A DNA stretch of 64,000 nt from Caulobacter sp. NIBR1757 (GCF_027912495.1 NZ_CP115463.1:1008501-1072500); one strand, 5' to 3'; positions 9,946 through 18,320 are shown, numbered from the stretch's first letter. Translations and numbers: made by a program. Notes: generated by a model from the letters alone, not told the origin.

Positions 9946-11094
9946 ATGGACCCCATTGCCCTCGCCGAAGGTCTGCGCGACCAGGTTCGTCCCCGCGCCG
10001 ACGAGATCGAGCAGGCCCGCCGTTTTCCGCCGGATCTTGCCCAGGCGCTCAGCGGTTCGGGCCTGCTGCGCATGCTGGTCCCGGCTGACCTCGGCGGACT
10101 GCAGTCCGACCCCTTCACCGTCGCCCGGGCGATCGAGACCCTGGCCGAGGGCGACGCCTCCTCCGGCTGGTGCCTGATGATCGCCGCCACCACGGCGATG
10201 ATGTCGGCCCGCCTCAGCCCCGAGCATGCCAAGGAAGTGTTCGGCGATCCGAACACCCTGGCGGCCGGCGTCTTCGCCCCCATGGGCCGGGCCATCGACG
10301 CGGGCGATCATTGGCGGGTTTCGGGCCGATGGAAGTGGGGCAGTGGGTCGCAGAATGCCCAGTGGGTGGCCGGCGGCGCGGTGCTGATGGGGGAGGGCGG
10401 TCCTCAGCTCGACGAGGGCGGCGAGCCCCTGCACCGGATGATGCTGTTTCCGGCCGATCAGGTCGAGTTCATCGACACCTGGCGCACTTCCGGCCTCTGC
10501 GGCACCGGCAGCCTCGACTTCGCGGTCAAGGATGTCCTCGTCCCCAAGGGCCGTTCGGTCGCCCTGCATTCGGATCCGCCGCTGGCCGGCGCGGCGGTCT
10601 TCCGCTTTCCGGCCTTCTGCATGCTGGCCATGGGCATCGCCGCCGTGGCGATCGGCAACGCCCGCGGCGCCCTGGCCGACTTCGCCGCCATTGCGCAGTC
10701 GAGCACCAGCCAGGGCTCCCGCCGCACCCTGGCCGAACGCAATGTCGTGCAGTCGGAGTTCGCCCAGGTCAGCGGCCTGGTCGAGGCCGCCCGGGCCCGC
10801 TACTTCGAGACCATCGCCACCCTCTGGCGGGCCGTCCAGACCGGCGGTCCGATCCCGATCACCGACCGAGCCAACCTGCGCCTGGCCTGCGCCCACGCCG
10901 CCCAGGCCTGCGCCGAGGCGACCCGCCGGGTCTATGACCTGGGCGGCGGGGCGGCGGTCTTCCTGGACAGCCCGCTGCAACGGCGGTTCCGCGACGCCCA
11001 TGTGATGACCCACCACATCATGGTCGCCCCGTCGGTGTTCGAGCTGGCCGGCCGGGTGCTGCTTGGCCTGCCGACCCGCGACGCCCTGCTGTAG
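9946..11094 (+). CDS. Acyl-CoA dehydrogenase-fold flavoprotein (type 2 / DszC-HsaA-like)
   Basis: The protein is 382 residues, starting MDPIALAEGLRDQ two bases after the preceding stop. N-terminal LLRMLVPADLGGLQ and TLAEGDASSGWCLMI, central SGRWKWGSGSQNAQWV, and C-terminal RDAHVMTHHIMVAPS are features of the ACAD-fold two-component flavin monooxygenases (DszC, HsaA, hydroxylase components) rather than true acyl-CoA dehydrogenases. If so, it would use reduced flavin from a separate reductase; none is seen next to it. Substrate unknown. Coupled translation with the dehydrogenase at 8786 suggests one pathway. Confidence 0.85.
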   Translation: MDPIALAEGLRDQVRPRADEIEQARRFPPDLAQALSGSGLLRMLVPADLGGLQSDPFTVARAIETLAEGDASSGWCLMIAATTAMMSARLSPEHAKEVFGDPNTLAAGVFAPMGRAIDAGDHWRVSGRWKWGSGSQNAQWVAGGAVLMGEGGPQLDEGGEPLHRMMLFPADQVEFIDTWRTSGLCGTGSLDFAVKDVLVPKGRSVALHSDPPLAGAAVFRFPAFCMLAMGIAAVAIGNARGALADFAAIAQSSTSQGSRRTLAERNVVQSEFAQVSGLVEAARARYFETIATLWRAVQTGGPIPITDRANLRLACAHAAQACAEATRRVYDLGGGAAVFLDSPLQRRFRDAHVMTHHIMVAPSVFELAGRVLLGLPTRDALL

Positions 11095-11237
11095 TCCTGG
11101 GATCACGCTGTTCGCCCCATTTCAGGGGGGCGGCAACCGCTTGGTTATCGAGGCGTTTGAAGCCCATCGGACCCCGGGACGGGGAGGTCCGCAGGGGGCG
11201 GCGTCATGCCGCCTGGGAACCGCCTGGAGCAAGACCA

Positions 11238-12092
11238 ATGAAATCCAAAAAGACCATCACCATCGCGCTCGCCAGCATCCTGGTGGCGAGCACGGCCATC
11301 CCGGCCACCGCCCTGGCGCAATACCGCCGTGCGACGCCGGCCCCCGCGCCGACTCCGGCCCAGACCTATGAGCAATGGCTGGACCAGCAGGAAGACTACC
11401 GCCGCGAGCAGCAGGAATACGAGGCGGCTCGCCGCGAGTGGCAGCAACGCGAAGCGGCGTACCAGCAGCGCCAGGCCAGCTATCAGCAGCGCCGCGCGGA
11501 CTACGAGCAGCGCCGCGCCCAGTGGGAACGCGACCGCGCCGAATATGACCGCCGCAACGGCTACGGCGCCTATGTCCGTCGCTACGGCGACTGGCGCTAT
11601 GATCCCGATGGCCGCACCGCCGGTGGTTACGGCAACGATCGCGGCGGCTATGGCAACGACCGTGGCGGCCGCGACTATTACGCCGACTGGCGCGACGAGC
11701 GCTGTGAACGCCGCGAGGACCGCAGCAAGGTGGTCGGCGGCCTGATCGGCGCCCTGGCCGGCGCCGCCATCGGCAACAATGTCGCCGCCACCAACAGCCA
11801 GACCGAAGGCACCGTGCTCGGCGCCCTGGTCGGCGGGGCCATCGGCGCCAACATCGGCGACAAGGTCGCCGACTGCGACGACGACGGCTACTACTACACC
11901 TACGCCCAGACCTACGAGTACCGCGAGCCGCGCTATCGCTCCGGCGAGCGCAGCGGGCGCTATGACCGTAGCTGGTACATCAACAACCGTTGCCGGCTGG
12001 CCGTCGCGCCGACCGAGTACGGCGGCCGCAGCGACTACCGCTACGTCCGGGTCTGCCCCGACCGTCGCGGCCGCTACCGCATCACCGGCTAA
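11238..12092 (+). CDS. Secreted glycine-zipper 2TM domain protein with Q/R/Y-rich repeats
   Basis: The protein is 284 residues. A signal peptide (MKSKKTITIALASILVASTA to ALAQ, cleavage about 27) is followed by a Tyr/Gln/Arg-rich helical stretch (about 45-105) with repeated YQQR/YEQRR heptad-like units. Next come two Gly/Asn/Arg repeats (GGYGNDR) and a glycine-zipper membrane hairpin (VVGGLIGALAGAAIGNNVAA, then LGALVGGAIGANIGDKV, about 160-212). Five or so cysteines follow or flank it. Glycine-zipper proteins associate with or span the envelope; no enzyme activity is expected. The repeat-rich region is unusual for the family. Confidence 0.85.
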   Translation: MKSKKTITIALASILVASTAIPATALAQYRRATPAPAPTPAQTYEQWLDQQEDYRREQQEYEAARREWQQREAAYQQRQASYQQRRADYEQRRAQWERDRAEYDRRNGYGAYVRRYGDWRYDPDGRTAGGYGNDRGGYGNDRGGRDYYADWRDERCERREDRSKVVGGLIGALAGAAIGNNVAATNSQTEGTVLGALVGGAIGANIGDKVADCDDDGYYYTYAQTYEYREPRYRSGERSGRYDRSWYINNRCRLAVAPTEYGGRSDYRYVRVCPDRRGRYRITG

Positions 12093-12116
12093 CCGCCGGC
12101 GATCCCTGTGAAGGGA

Positions 12117-12143
12117 AGGGCCGTCCTATTGGGCGGCCCTTTT
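12117..12143 (+). terminator. Intrinsic terminator
   Basis: AGGGCCG and CGGCCCT pair around a 10-base loop and are followed by a short T-run. It lies 25 bases after the glycine-zipper gene and before the convergent adenine deaminase stop. Confidence 0.75.
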
Positions 12144-12178
12144 CTCGCGCGCGCCCCAAAAAACAGCAGGGGAAGTGA

Positions 12179-13192
12179 TCAATTCGCCGCCACGTAGGCG
12201 TCGATAGCCTGCAGGTGCAGCGCCACCCGTTCCTCGTCGAGGAAGCTGCCGGTGAAGCTGTTCCGCGCCAGCAGAACCAGTTCCTCCTTCGTCAGCCCCA
12301 GCGAGCCCGCCACCGCCCGGTAGTTGTCGCCGACATAGCCGCCGAAATAGGCCGGATCGTCACTGTTGATGGTGGCGTGGAGGCCAAGGTCCAGCATCCG
12401 CTTGAGGGGATGCCTGGTCATGTCCTCGACCACGCACAGCTTGTGGTTCGACAGCGGGCAGACGGTCAGGGTCATGTCCATCGCCGCCAGCCGCGCGGTC
12501 AGGGCGGCGTCCTCCAGGCTGCGGTTGCCGTGGTCGATACGGTCGACCTTGAGGAGGTCCAACGCCTCCCAGACATACTCCGGCGGCCCTTCCTCGCCGG
12601 CGTGGGCGACCTTGAGCAGGCCCCGCTCGCCGGCCGCCTTGTAGACGTTCGCGAACTTCGACGGCGGATGGCCGACTTCCGAGCTGTCGAGGCCGACGCC
12701 GGCGATACGGTCCAGGTACGGCTCGGCCGCGCGCAGGGTGTCGAAGGCCGCGTCCTCTTCAAGGTGGCGCAGGAAACAGAGGATCAGCTTGCTGCTGATC
12801 CCGTGCTTTGTCTCCGCCGTGCGCATCCCGGCCAGCAGGCCGTCGGCGGCGACGCTGAACGGCAGGCCGCGGTCGGTGTGGGTCTGGGGGTCGAAGAAGA
12901 TCTCGGCATGGACCCCGCCGTCGGCCGCCAGCCGGTCGAAATAGGCCACCGCCAGATCGTGGAAGTCTTCCTCGGTCTGCAGCACGCCGGCCCCCTGGTA
13001 GTAGATGTCCAGGAAGTCCTGCAGGTTGGAGAACTCATAGGCCGCCCGCACGTCCTCCACCGACTTGAACGGCATGTCGACGCGGTTGCGACGACCGAAC
13101 TCGAACATCTGCTCGGGCTCCAGGCTGCCTTCGATGTGCAGATGCAGTTCGGCCTTGGGCAGGCCGGCGATGAAGGCGTCGAGGTCGGACAT
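12179..13192 (-). CDS. Adenine deaminase (adenosine deaminase-like, type 2)
   Basis: This 337-residue TIM-barrel amidohydrolase starts at the ATG read from 13192, with GGAG 8 bases upstream. The metal pair His17/His19 lies in ELHLHIEGSLEPE. HAGEEG and the late NSDDPAYFGGYVGDNY carry the remaining ligands. SLEPE and GLDSSEVGHPPSKF are characteristic of bacterial/fungal adenine deaminases rather than adenosine deaminases, so it should convert adenine to hypoxanthine. It borders the uracil-degradation genes, giving a purine/pyrimidine base block. A palindrome at 13258 lies in its upstream gap. Confidence 0.9.
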   Translation of the reverse strand: MSDLDAFIAGLPKAELHLHIEGSLEPEQMFEFGRRNRVDMPFKSVEDVRAAYEFSNLQDFLDIYYQGAGVLQTEEDFHDLAVAYFDRLAADGGVHAEIFFDPQTHTDRGLPFSVAADGLLAGMRTAETKHGISSKLILCFLRHLEEDAAFDTLRAAEPYLDRIAGVGLDSSEVGHPPSKFANVYKAAGERGLLKVAHAGEEGPPEYVWEALDLLKVDRIDHGNRSLEDAALTARLAAMDMTLTVCPLSNHKLCVVEDMTRHPLKRMLDLGLHATINSDDPAYFGGYVGDNYRAVAGSLGLTKEELVLLARNSFTGSFLDEERVALHLQAIDAYVAAN

Positions 13193-13257
13193 CAAGGAAA
13201 CTCCAGTCGGAACAAGGATTTCGCCCGCCAGACCGTCGCCGGTCAAGTCATGCAAAA

Positions 13258-13273
13258 TGTCGGCTATCCGACA
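13258..13273. promoter_or_regulatory. Palindrome shared with XRE regulator region
   Basis: TGTCGG-CTAT-CCGACA is an inverted repeat whose core GTCGG-n-TATCCGAC matches the palindrome at 6058-6071 except for one central base. It lies 65 bases upstream of the adenine deaminase start and next to a TATAGT (13275-13280) facing the small gene at 13420. It is a plausible operator for the XRE protein encoded at 6108. Confidence 0.5.
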
Positions 13274-13419
13274 GTATAGTTGTGGTATCCAAAGCGTGAA
13301 TGTTGAGAATTAGGTAATGGCGACAATCTGTATTAGACTGTCCTCAGCGGCGGCACAGTTTGCATCCGTCGCCTGAGAGACTCCCGTGCTCCCGCTTTTC
13401 CCATTTTGGGGAGCTACCC

Positions 13420-13605
13420 TTGCGTATATTTTCGTTTTACATTCATGATAGCCGGTACAGTGTGCCGACTCTTCAACTCGTGGATGCGATCGACGAGGAT
13501 CGCGCCCGTGAAATGGCCCAGGCGCGGCTGGATGAATCCATGGCCCACCTCGCCGTCGAGGTTCGCGAAGATGACAACCGCCTGTTCGAACTGACACGCG
13601 ACTAG
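13420..13605 (+). CDS. Small hypothetical protein, TTG start
   Basis: The protein is 61 residues beginning LRIFSFYIHDSRYSVPTLQL at a TTG. The start is chosen because GGGGAG at 13408-13413 sits six bases upstream. A longer in-frame reading exists from 13360 but has no ribosome site and an uncharacteristic beginning. The sequence has a short beta-strand-like opening and then a helical acidic region (DEDRAREMAQARL). It resembles small single-domain proteins that recur in Caulobacter-type genomes. No function is known to me. A terminator lies 72 bases downstream. Confidence 0.7.
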   Translation: MRIFSFYIHDSRYSVPTLQLVDAIDEDRAREMAQARLDESMAHLAVEVREDDNRLFELTRD

Positions 13606-13677
13606 GCGCCGGTATTCGGCCCTCCGAGGCCCCCTCTTGCCAAGAATACGGTTCCGCACCACTATCTCCGCTCAAAG

Positions 13678-13712
13678 GCCCCCTGCCGGCGAAAACCGGC
13701 GGGGGCTTTTTC
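13678..13712 (+). terminator. Intrinsic terminator
   Basis: CCCCCtGCCGG pairs with CCGGCgGGGG around a GCGAAAA loop, followed by CTTTTT. It ends the small-protein transcript and separates it from the URC1 gene. Confidence 0.8.
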
Positions 13713-13742
13713 GTTTCTGGAGAGCCCACGGGCCAACTGAGC

Positions 13743-14999
13743 ATGTCCCTTAATCGTCAAGGTCACATTCGTCTGACGTCCCACCCGGGCGTCGGCGGCG
13801 CGAGCCGTTTCCCCCTGACCTGGGGAGCCCCCACCGCGCAGGAACGCGGACCGGTGGTGGCCACCGTCAATTCCGGCGTCGATCGCAACGCCATCGGCGC
13901 CCACGGCGGCGCCTACAGCGTCTATCGGGCGCTGGCCATTTCTTCGGGCGCCATGAACCCGCTGGTCCGCCCCGACCTGACCGACACCTCGCCGGTCGTC
14001 GAAATCGGTCCGCACGATCAGTGGCTGAACGCCGAGAAGATCGTCAGCCTCGACCCCTGGGGCCACCGGGTGGCCCAGGATTTCGGTGGCCTGATCGCCG
14101 AGGGCGTCGATATCCGGCCGACCATCGCCATCACCAAGGCGCGGCTGAACCTTCCGGAGATCACCGAGGCGATCAACGCCGGCCGGCTGAAGATCGACGG
14201 TGACATCGTCCACGAAAGCCACGACGTGGCGGTCACCAAGGCGGCCATCGACCCGGTCTGGTACCTGCCCGGCATCGCCGAGCGGTTCGATGTCGAGGAA
14301 ACCCAGCTGCGCCGCACCCTGTTCGAACAGACCGGCGGTATGTATCCCGAGCTGGTCACCCGGCCGGACCTCAAGGTCTTCCTGCCCCCGATCGGCGGCA
14401 TCACCCTCTACATCTTCGGCGACCCGGCCTTCATCGGTCGCGGCGACAAGCGCCTGACCTGCCGCGTGCACGACGAGTGCAACGGCTCGGACGTCTTCGG
14501 CTCCGACATCTGCACCTGCCGCCCCTACCTCACGCACGGTATCGAGGAGTGCGTGCAGGAGGCCCAGAACGGCGGCTCGGGCCTGATCGTCTATAACCGC
14601 AAGGAAGGCCGGGCGCTCGGCGAGGTGACCAAGTTCCTCGTCTACAACGCCCGCAAGCGCCAGCCCGGCGGCGACCAGGCGGCCACCTACTTCGAGCGCA
14701 CCGAATGTGTCGCCGGGGTGCAGGACGCCCGTTTCCAGCAGCTGATGCCCGACATCATCCACTGGCTGGGCATCAGGAAGATCGACCGCTTCGTCTCGAT
14801 GTCGAACATGAAGTACGACGCCCTGGCCCATGGCGGCATCGAGATCGGCGAACGCGTGCCGATCCCGGACTACTTGGTGCCCGACGACGCCAGCGTCGAG
14901 ATGGAAGCCAAGAAGGCCGCCGGCTACTACACCCCCGAAGGCGCCCCCAGCGCCGAGGAACTGAGCAAGGTGGTCGGGCGGGGCCTGGACAAGTTCTAG
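13743..14999 (+). CDS. URC1-type GTP cyclohydrolase II-like protein (uracil catabolism)
   Basis: The protein is 418 residues, about twice the length of riboflavin GTP cyclohydrolase II. The C-terminal half has the cyclohydrolase zinc site, with Cys246, Cys257 and Cys259 in RVHDECNGSDVFGSDICTC, and a modified GTP-loop (NRKEGRALGEVTKF). The N-terminal extension of about 190 residues is the hallmark of the URC1 family from the yeast URC pyrimidine-degradation pathway, where it acts on a uracil-derived nucleotide rather than making a flavin precursor. Its neighbours, URC4 and uracil phosphoribosyltransferase, support this strongly. It is commonly misannotated as ribA. Confidence 0.88.
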   Translation: MSLNRQGHIRLTSHPGVGGASRFPLTWGAPTAQERGPVVATVNSGVDRNAIGAHGGAYSVYRALAISSGAMNPLVRPDLTDTSPVVEIGPHDQWLNAEKIVSLDPWGHRVAQDFGGLIAEGVDIRPTIAITKARLNLPEITEAINAGRLKIDGDIVHESHDVAVTKAAIDPVWYLPGIAERFDVEETQLRRTLFEQTGGMYPELVTRPDLKVFLPPIGGITLYIFGDPAFIGRGDKRLTCRVHDECNGSDVFGSDICTCRPYLTHGIEECVQEAQNGGSGLIVYNRKEGRALGEVTKFLVYNARKRQPGGDQAATYFERTECVAGVQDARFQQLMPDIIHWLGIRKIDRFVSMSNMKYDALAHGGIEIGERVPIPDYLVPDDASVEMEAKKAAGYYTPEGAPSAEELSKVVGRGLDKF

Positions 15000-15017
15000 C
15001 GCTGAAGCAACGGGTTC

Positions 15018-15183
15018 CCTCTCCCGCTCGTCGGGAGAGGGTGGCCCCCGAAGGGGGTCGGGTGAGGGCAGCGCCGGCCCATCCGGGGCCCCTCGTTCTG
15101 GCGCCGACAGTCACCTTCCATAAGCCGGCGCTGCCCTCATCCGTCGGCTTCGCCGCCACCTTCTCCCGACAAGCGGGAGAAGG
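15018..15183. repeat. Palindromic intergenic repeat, family B copy 3
   Basis: Left arm CCCTCTCCCGCTCGTCGGG with second hairpin CCCCCGAAGGGGG. Right arm with GTCGGCTTCGCCGCC, ending AAGCGGGAGAAGG. The right end is 15 bases before the URC4 ATG at 15199. It separates URC1 from URC4 without breaking the gene order. Confidence 0.9.
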
Positions 15184-15198
15184 AACACCAGAGATGAA

Positions 15199-16422
15199 AT
15201 GACCGAACTCGAAGCCGCCCAGTCGCTCCTCACCCCCGCCGCCGTTCGGTCGCGGGCCCATGAGATGCTGTCCCTCGCCCTCGACGGCGACCTCACTGAC
15301 TGGCGCGTGGATCTGGCCCGCCTCGACCCCGTCGCCGACCGCGTCGCCGCCGTCATCCGCAGCCAGTACCCGTCGCTGCAGGTGCCGTTCCACGCCCGCT
15401 GGCGTCACTTCGTGGTCGGCGGAACCGATCTCTGGGCCCAGCTGTCCAGCCGCAACGACTGGGTCGATGCCGCCCACCGCGCCCGCGCCGCCTTCGATCT
15501 CGCCATCACCAGCGTCCTGCTCGACGCCGGCGCCGGCCCGGCCTGGTCCTTCGAAGACCGCGCCACCGGCACGATCACCACCCGCTCCGAAGGTCTGGCC
15601 GTCGCCAGTCTGCGCCTGTTCGAGTCCGGCGCCTTCTCCACCGGCCCCGATCCCCTGCGGGCCGACAACCTCTCGGCCCTGACCACCAAGCAACTGGCCA
15701 AGGGCTTCCAGGTCACCGAGAGCAACCCGCTGCTCGGCCTCGATGGTCGCGCCGACCTGCTGCGCCGCCTGGGCGACCAGGCCGCCACCCGCCCGGACCT
15801 GTTCGGCCTCAAGGACAGCCCCCGCCCGGGCGGCCTGTTCGACGCCATCGCCGCCCGCGCCACGGATGGCCGCCTGCCCGCTCCGATCATCCTCGAAGTC
15901 CTGCTGGAAGCCCTCGGCCCCATCTGGCGCCACCGCCTGACGCTCGGCGGCCTGCCGCTCGGCGACACCTGGCGCCACCCGGCCATCGTCCGCGACGACC
16001 CCACCAACAACCTCGTGCCGATCCACAAGCTCAGCCAGTGGCTGGCCTACAGCCTGATCGAGCCGCTCGAAGAGGCCGGCATCGTCGTCCACGACATCGA
16101 CGGCCTCACCGGCCTGGCCGAATACCGTAACGGCGGCCTGTTCATGGACGGCGGTGTCTTGCTCCTGAAAGACCCCGCCCAGCAGCATCTCAGCCAGGAC
16201 GTGTCGCGTCCCCTGATCGTCGGCTGGCGCAGCCTGACCATCGCCCTGCTCGACCGCATCGCCCCTATGGTCCGCGAACGCCTCGGCGTGGCGGAAGCCG
16301 ACTTCCCGCTCGCCCGCGTGCTCGAAGGCGGGACCTGGGCCACCGGCCGCATCCTCGCGAAGGAGCGCCGCGACGATGGCGGTCCGCCCCTCAACATCGT
16401 CAGCGATGGCACCGTCTTTTAG
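15199..16422 (+). CDS. URC4/urg3 family protein (DUF1688)
   Basis: The protein is 407 residues, starting MTELEAAQSLLTPAAVRSRA. It is recognised as DUF1688 (URC4/Urg3), from MLSLALDGDLTDWRVDLARL, YPSLQVPFHARWRHFVVGG, GLDGRADLLRRLG and the end NIVSDGTVF. URC4 is required with URC1 for uracil breakdown in the yeast URC pathway; its exact chemistry is not settled to my knowledge. The next gene, upp, starts ten bases later, so they form one transcription unit with URC1 across the repeat. Soluble, no membrane segment. Confidence 0.92.
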   Translation: MTELEAAQSLLTPAAVRSRAHEMLSLALDGDLTDWRVDLARLDPVADRVAAVIRSQYPSLQVPFHARWRHFVVGGTDLWAQLSSRNDWVDAAHRARAAFDLAITSVLLDAGAGPAWSFEDRATGTITTRSEGLAVASLRLFESGAFSTGPDPLRADNLSALTTKQLAKGFQVTESNPLLGLDGRADLLRRLGDQAATRPDLFGLKDSPRPGGLFDAIAARATDGRLPAPIILEVLLEALGPIWRHRLTLGGLPLGDTWRHPAIVRDDPTNNLVPIHKLSQWLAYSLIEPLEEAGIVVHDIDGLTGLAEYRNGGLFMDGGVLLLKDPAQQHLSQDVSRPLIVGWRSLTIALLDRIAPMVRERLGVAEADFPLARVLEGGTWATGRILAKERRDDGGPPLNIVSDGTVF

Positions 16423-16431
16423 GAGCACCCC

Positions 16432-17061
16432 ATGAAGGGCGTCACCGTCGTCGATCACCCGCTGGTCCAGCACAAGCTGACCCGGCTGCGGGACAAGGAC
16501 ACCTCGACCAAGACCTTCCGCGAGATCATGCGCGAGATCTCGACCCTGCTCTGCTACGAGGCCACCCGCACCCTGGCCCTCGAGAACAGCCCGGTCGAAA
16601 CGCCGTTCGAAACCACCAGCGCGCCGCAGATCGCCGGAAAGAAGCTGGTCTTCGCCCCCATCCTGCGGGCCGGGGAGGGGATGCTGGAGGGTATGCTCAG
16701 CCTGGTCCCCAGCGCCCGCGTCGCCCACATCGGCCTCTACCGCGACCCCACGACGATGGTGGCGGTCGAGTACTATCTGAAGACCCCAGAGACGATGTCC
16801 GAACGTCAGGTCATCGTCATCAATCCGCTGCTGGCCACCGGCGGCACCGCCAGCGCCGCCGTCGAGCGGCTGAAGGAGCAGGGCGCCTCGGACCTCTCCT
16901 TCGTCTGCATCCTGACCTGTCCCGAAGGGATCGCCCGCCTGCAGGGCGATCATCCGGGCGTCCACATCTGGTGCGCCGCGATTGACCGCGAGCTGGATGC
17001 ACAGGGCTTCATCCGGCCGGGCATCGGAGACGCCGGCGACCGGCTGTACGGGACCCGCTGA
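16432..17061 (+). CDS. upp: Uracil phosphoribosyltransferase
   Basis: This 209-residue type I phosphoribosyltransferase converts uracil and PRPP to UMP. The ATG has GGAG 8 bases upstream. The PRPP loop is [15 protein letters not shown] near 130-143 (usual D-P-M-L-A-T-G-G-S, here N at the first position), and the C-terminal [12 protein letters not shown] matches the uracil-binding end of the family. In the URC scheme this enzyme activates uracil before URC1/URC4 act, so this copy may serve degradation as well as salvage. Confidence 0.96.
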   Translation: MKGVTVVDHPLVQHKLTRLRDKDTSTKTFREIMREISTLLCYEATRTLALENSPVETPFETTSAPQIAGKKLVFAPILRAGEGMLEGMLSLVPSARVAHIGLYRDPTTMVAVEYYLKTPETMSERQVIVINPLLATGGTASAAVERLKEQGASDLSFVCILTCPEGIARLQGDHPGVHIWCAAIDRELDAQGFIRPGIGDAGDRLYGTR

Positions 17062-17080
17062 CGCAGCCTATCTCCACCCT

Positions 17081-17217
17081 CGTCATCCTCGGCCTTGTGC
17101 CGAGGACCCGTTTTTCAGCGTGCCCGATCGCAAGAGAGGCGCGGCGCAGTGGAAGCAAGTCCTTCGCGGCTCGCGGCGGCTTGCCAATGGGTCCTCGGCA
17201 TAAGGCCGAGGATGACG
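17081..17217. repeat. Palindromic intergenic repeat, family C/D (C copy)
   Basis: Arms CGTCATCCTCGGCCTTGTGC and its inverse, each with an internal hairpin (CCTCGGCCTTGTGCCGAGG and CCTCGGCATAAGGCCGAGG) followed by ACCC or GGGT. It has the same outline as the copies at 28479 and 34541, where the hairpin sequence differs. It lies between upp and the convergent gene at 17232. Confidence 0.88.
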
Positions 17218-17231
17218 ACGGAGTGGGGCGA

Positions 17232-18320
17232 TCAGAAGCGCCACACATTCACGCACGACCCCGCCGTCACGGCCAGGTGAACCCGGCCGTCGAGCGTCGC
17301 AAGGCTGGCGGAGCGTTTGCCGCCAGCCTTGCCACCATCGCAGTTGGGGGCCGGCAGGTCGACGTCCGTGGTCTTGCCCCTGGCGTCGATGCGGGTCAGC
17401 CGCGCCCCGTTATCCTGGGCGACATAGAGATCGCCGCTGGCCGGATCATAGGCCGTCGAGGCCACCTCGCCGGCCGGCAGTTCGGCCAGGGGTTTGGACT
17501 TCAGCCCGGCGGCGGTGACGTTGATCCGCGCCAGGCGATGGGCGCCCGCCGACTTGCCGCTGACGAACCAGACCGGGCCGGTCGGTGTGGCGACCCCGGC
17601 CAGCACCTCCGAGGTGAAGGCCGTATAGGCGGCGGGCAGGCAGAGCTTCTCGCCTTCGGACACCGTCAGGTCTGCCGAGATGGCCAGCACCGCCACCCCG
17701 GCGCTGCGCCCGCAGGCCTCCTCGCCAAGCTTGGTCAGCAGCCGCCAGCCGCCCTGGCCATCGGCCAAAAGCTGTCCCTGGCCGATGTCGCGCCAGGCCT
17801 CGGGCCAATCGGCGACCTTGGCCGGGGCCGTCGGCGACCAAAGCACCAGTTTGTAGCCGGGCTCGGTGACGAAGGGCGGAGCCTTGGCCCAGAGCACCAT
17901 CAAGAGGCTGCCGTCCGGCCCGTCCGCCGCCGCATAGGGCCAGGCGGCCATGTGCAGATAGAGGGGCTTCACGTCCGGAAACGTCGTCGCCGCGTTGAGG
18001 TCGCCCAGCCGCAGCGGCCCGCGCTTCTGCGGCTCCATGAAGCCGCCGGTGCGCGGCTTCTCGACCCCCAGGATCCAGCGCTGTCCGGGCTCGACCGGCG
18101 TCACCAGATCGCTGTTCCAGCGGCTCGCCGCCCGGCGGCCTTCCAAAGGCGTGAGGCCCTTCAGGTCCAGCAGGGCCAGGCCCTCAGCCGTGCGGATCAG
18201 CCGTCCGCCGCCCTCGCCGCCGGAGGGCAGGGTGGCGCTCAGCAGCTTCTCCGGTTCGGCCGCTCCCGCGGCCCCGGCCAGCAGCGCCGCGAACACCGCC
18301 CCCAACAGAAGCTTCCGCAT
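17232..18320 (-). CDS. Secreted beta-propeller-like hypothetical protein
   Basis: The protein is 362 residues from the ATG read at 18320. The signal peptide MRKLLLGAVFAALLAGAAGA is cut near residue 21. The mature part has repeated strand-turn units (LYVAQDNGARLTRIDARGK, GPVWFVSGKSAGAHRLARI) suggestive of a beta-propeller or similar beta-rich sensor. Cysteines near the middle and the end (NCDGGKAG, SCVNVWRF) could pair in the periplasm. I recognise no named family. Its stop is 15 bases from the palindromic repeat, and it is divergent from the transpeptidase gene. Confidence 0.75.
   Translation of the reverse strand: MRKLLLGAVFAALLAGAAGAAEPEKLLSATLPSGGEGGGRLIRTAEGLALLDLKGLTPLEGRRAASRWNSDLVTPVEPGQRWILGVEKPRTGGFMEPQKRGPLRLGDLNAATTFPDVKPLYLHMAAWPYAAADGPDGSLLMVLWAKAPPFVTEPGYKLVLWSPTAPAKVADWPEAWRDIGQGQLLADGQGGWRLLTKLGEEACGRSAGVAVLAISADLTVSEGEKLCLPAAYTAFTSEVLAGVATPTGPVWFVSGKSAGAHRLARINVTAAGLKSKPLAELPAGEVASTAYDPASGDLYVAQDNGARLTRIDARGKTTDVDLPAPNCDGGKAGGKRSASLATLDGRVHLAVTAGSCVNVWRF

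Noticed and set aside
13606..13742. FMN riboswitch in front of the RibA-like gene
   Set aside because: The gap holds only a terminator hairpin and no conserved RFN elements; the gene is URC1, not riboflavin synthesis.
14773..16965. 730-codon antisense frame over URC1, URC4 and upp
   Set aside because: Same reason; it even crosses the palindromic repeat.
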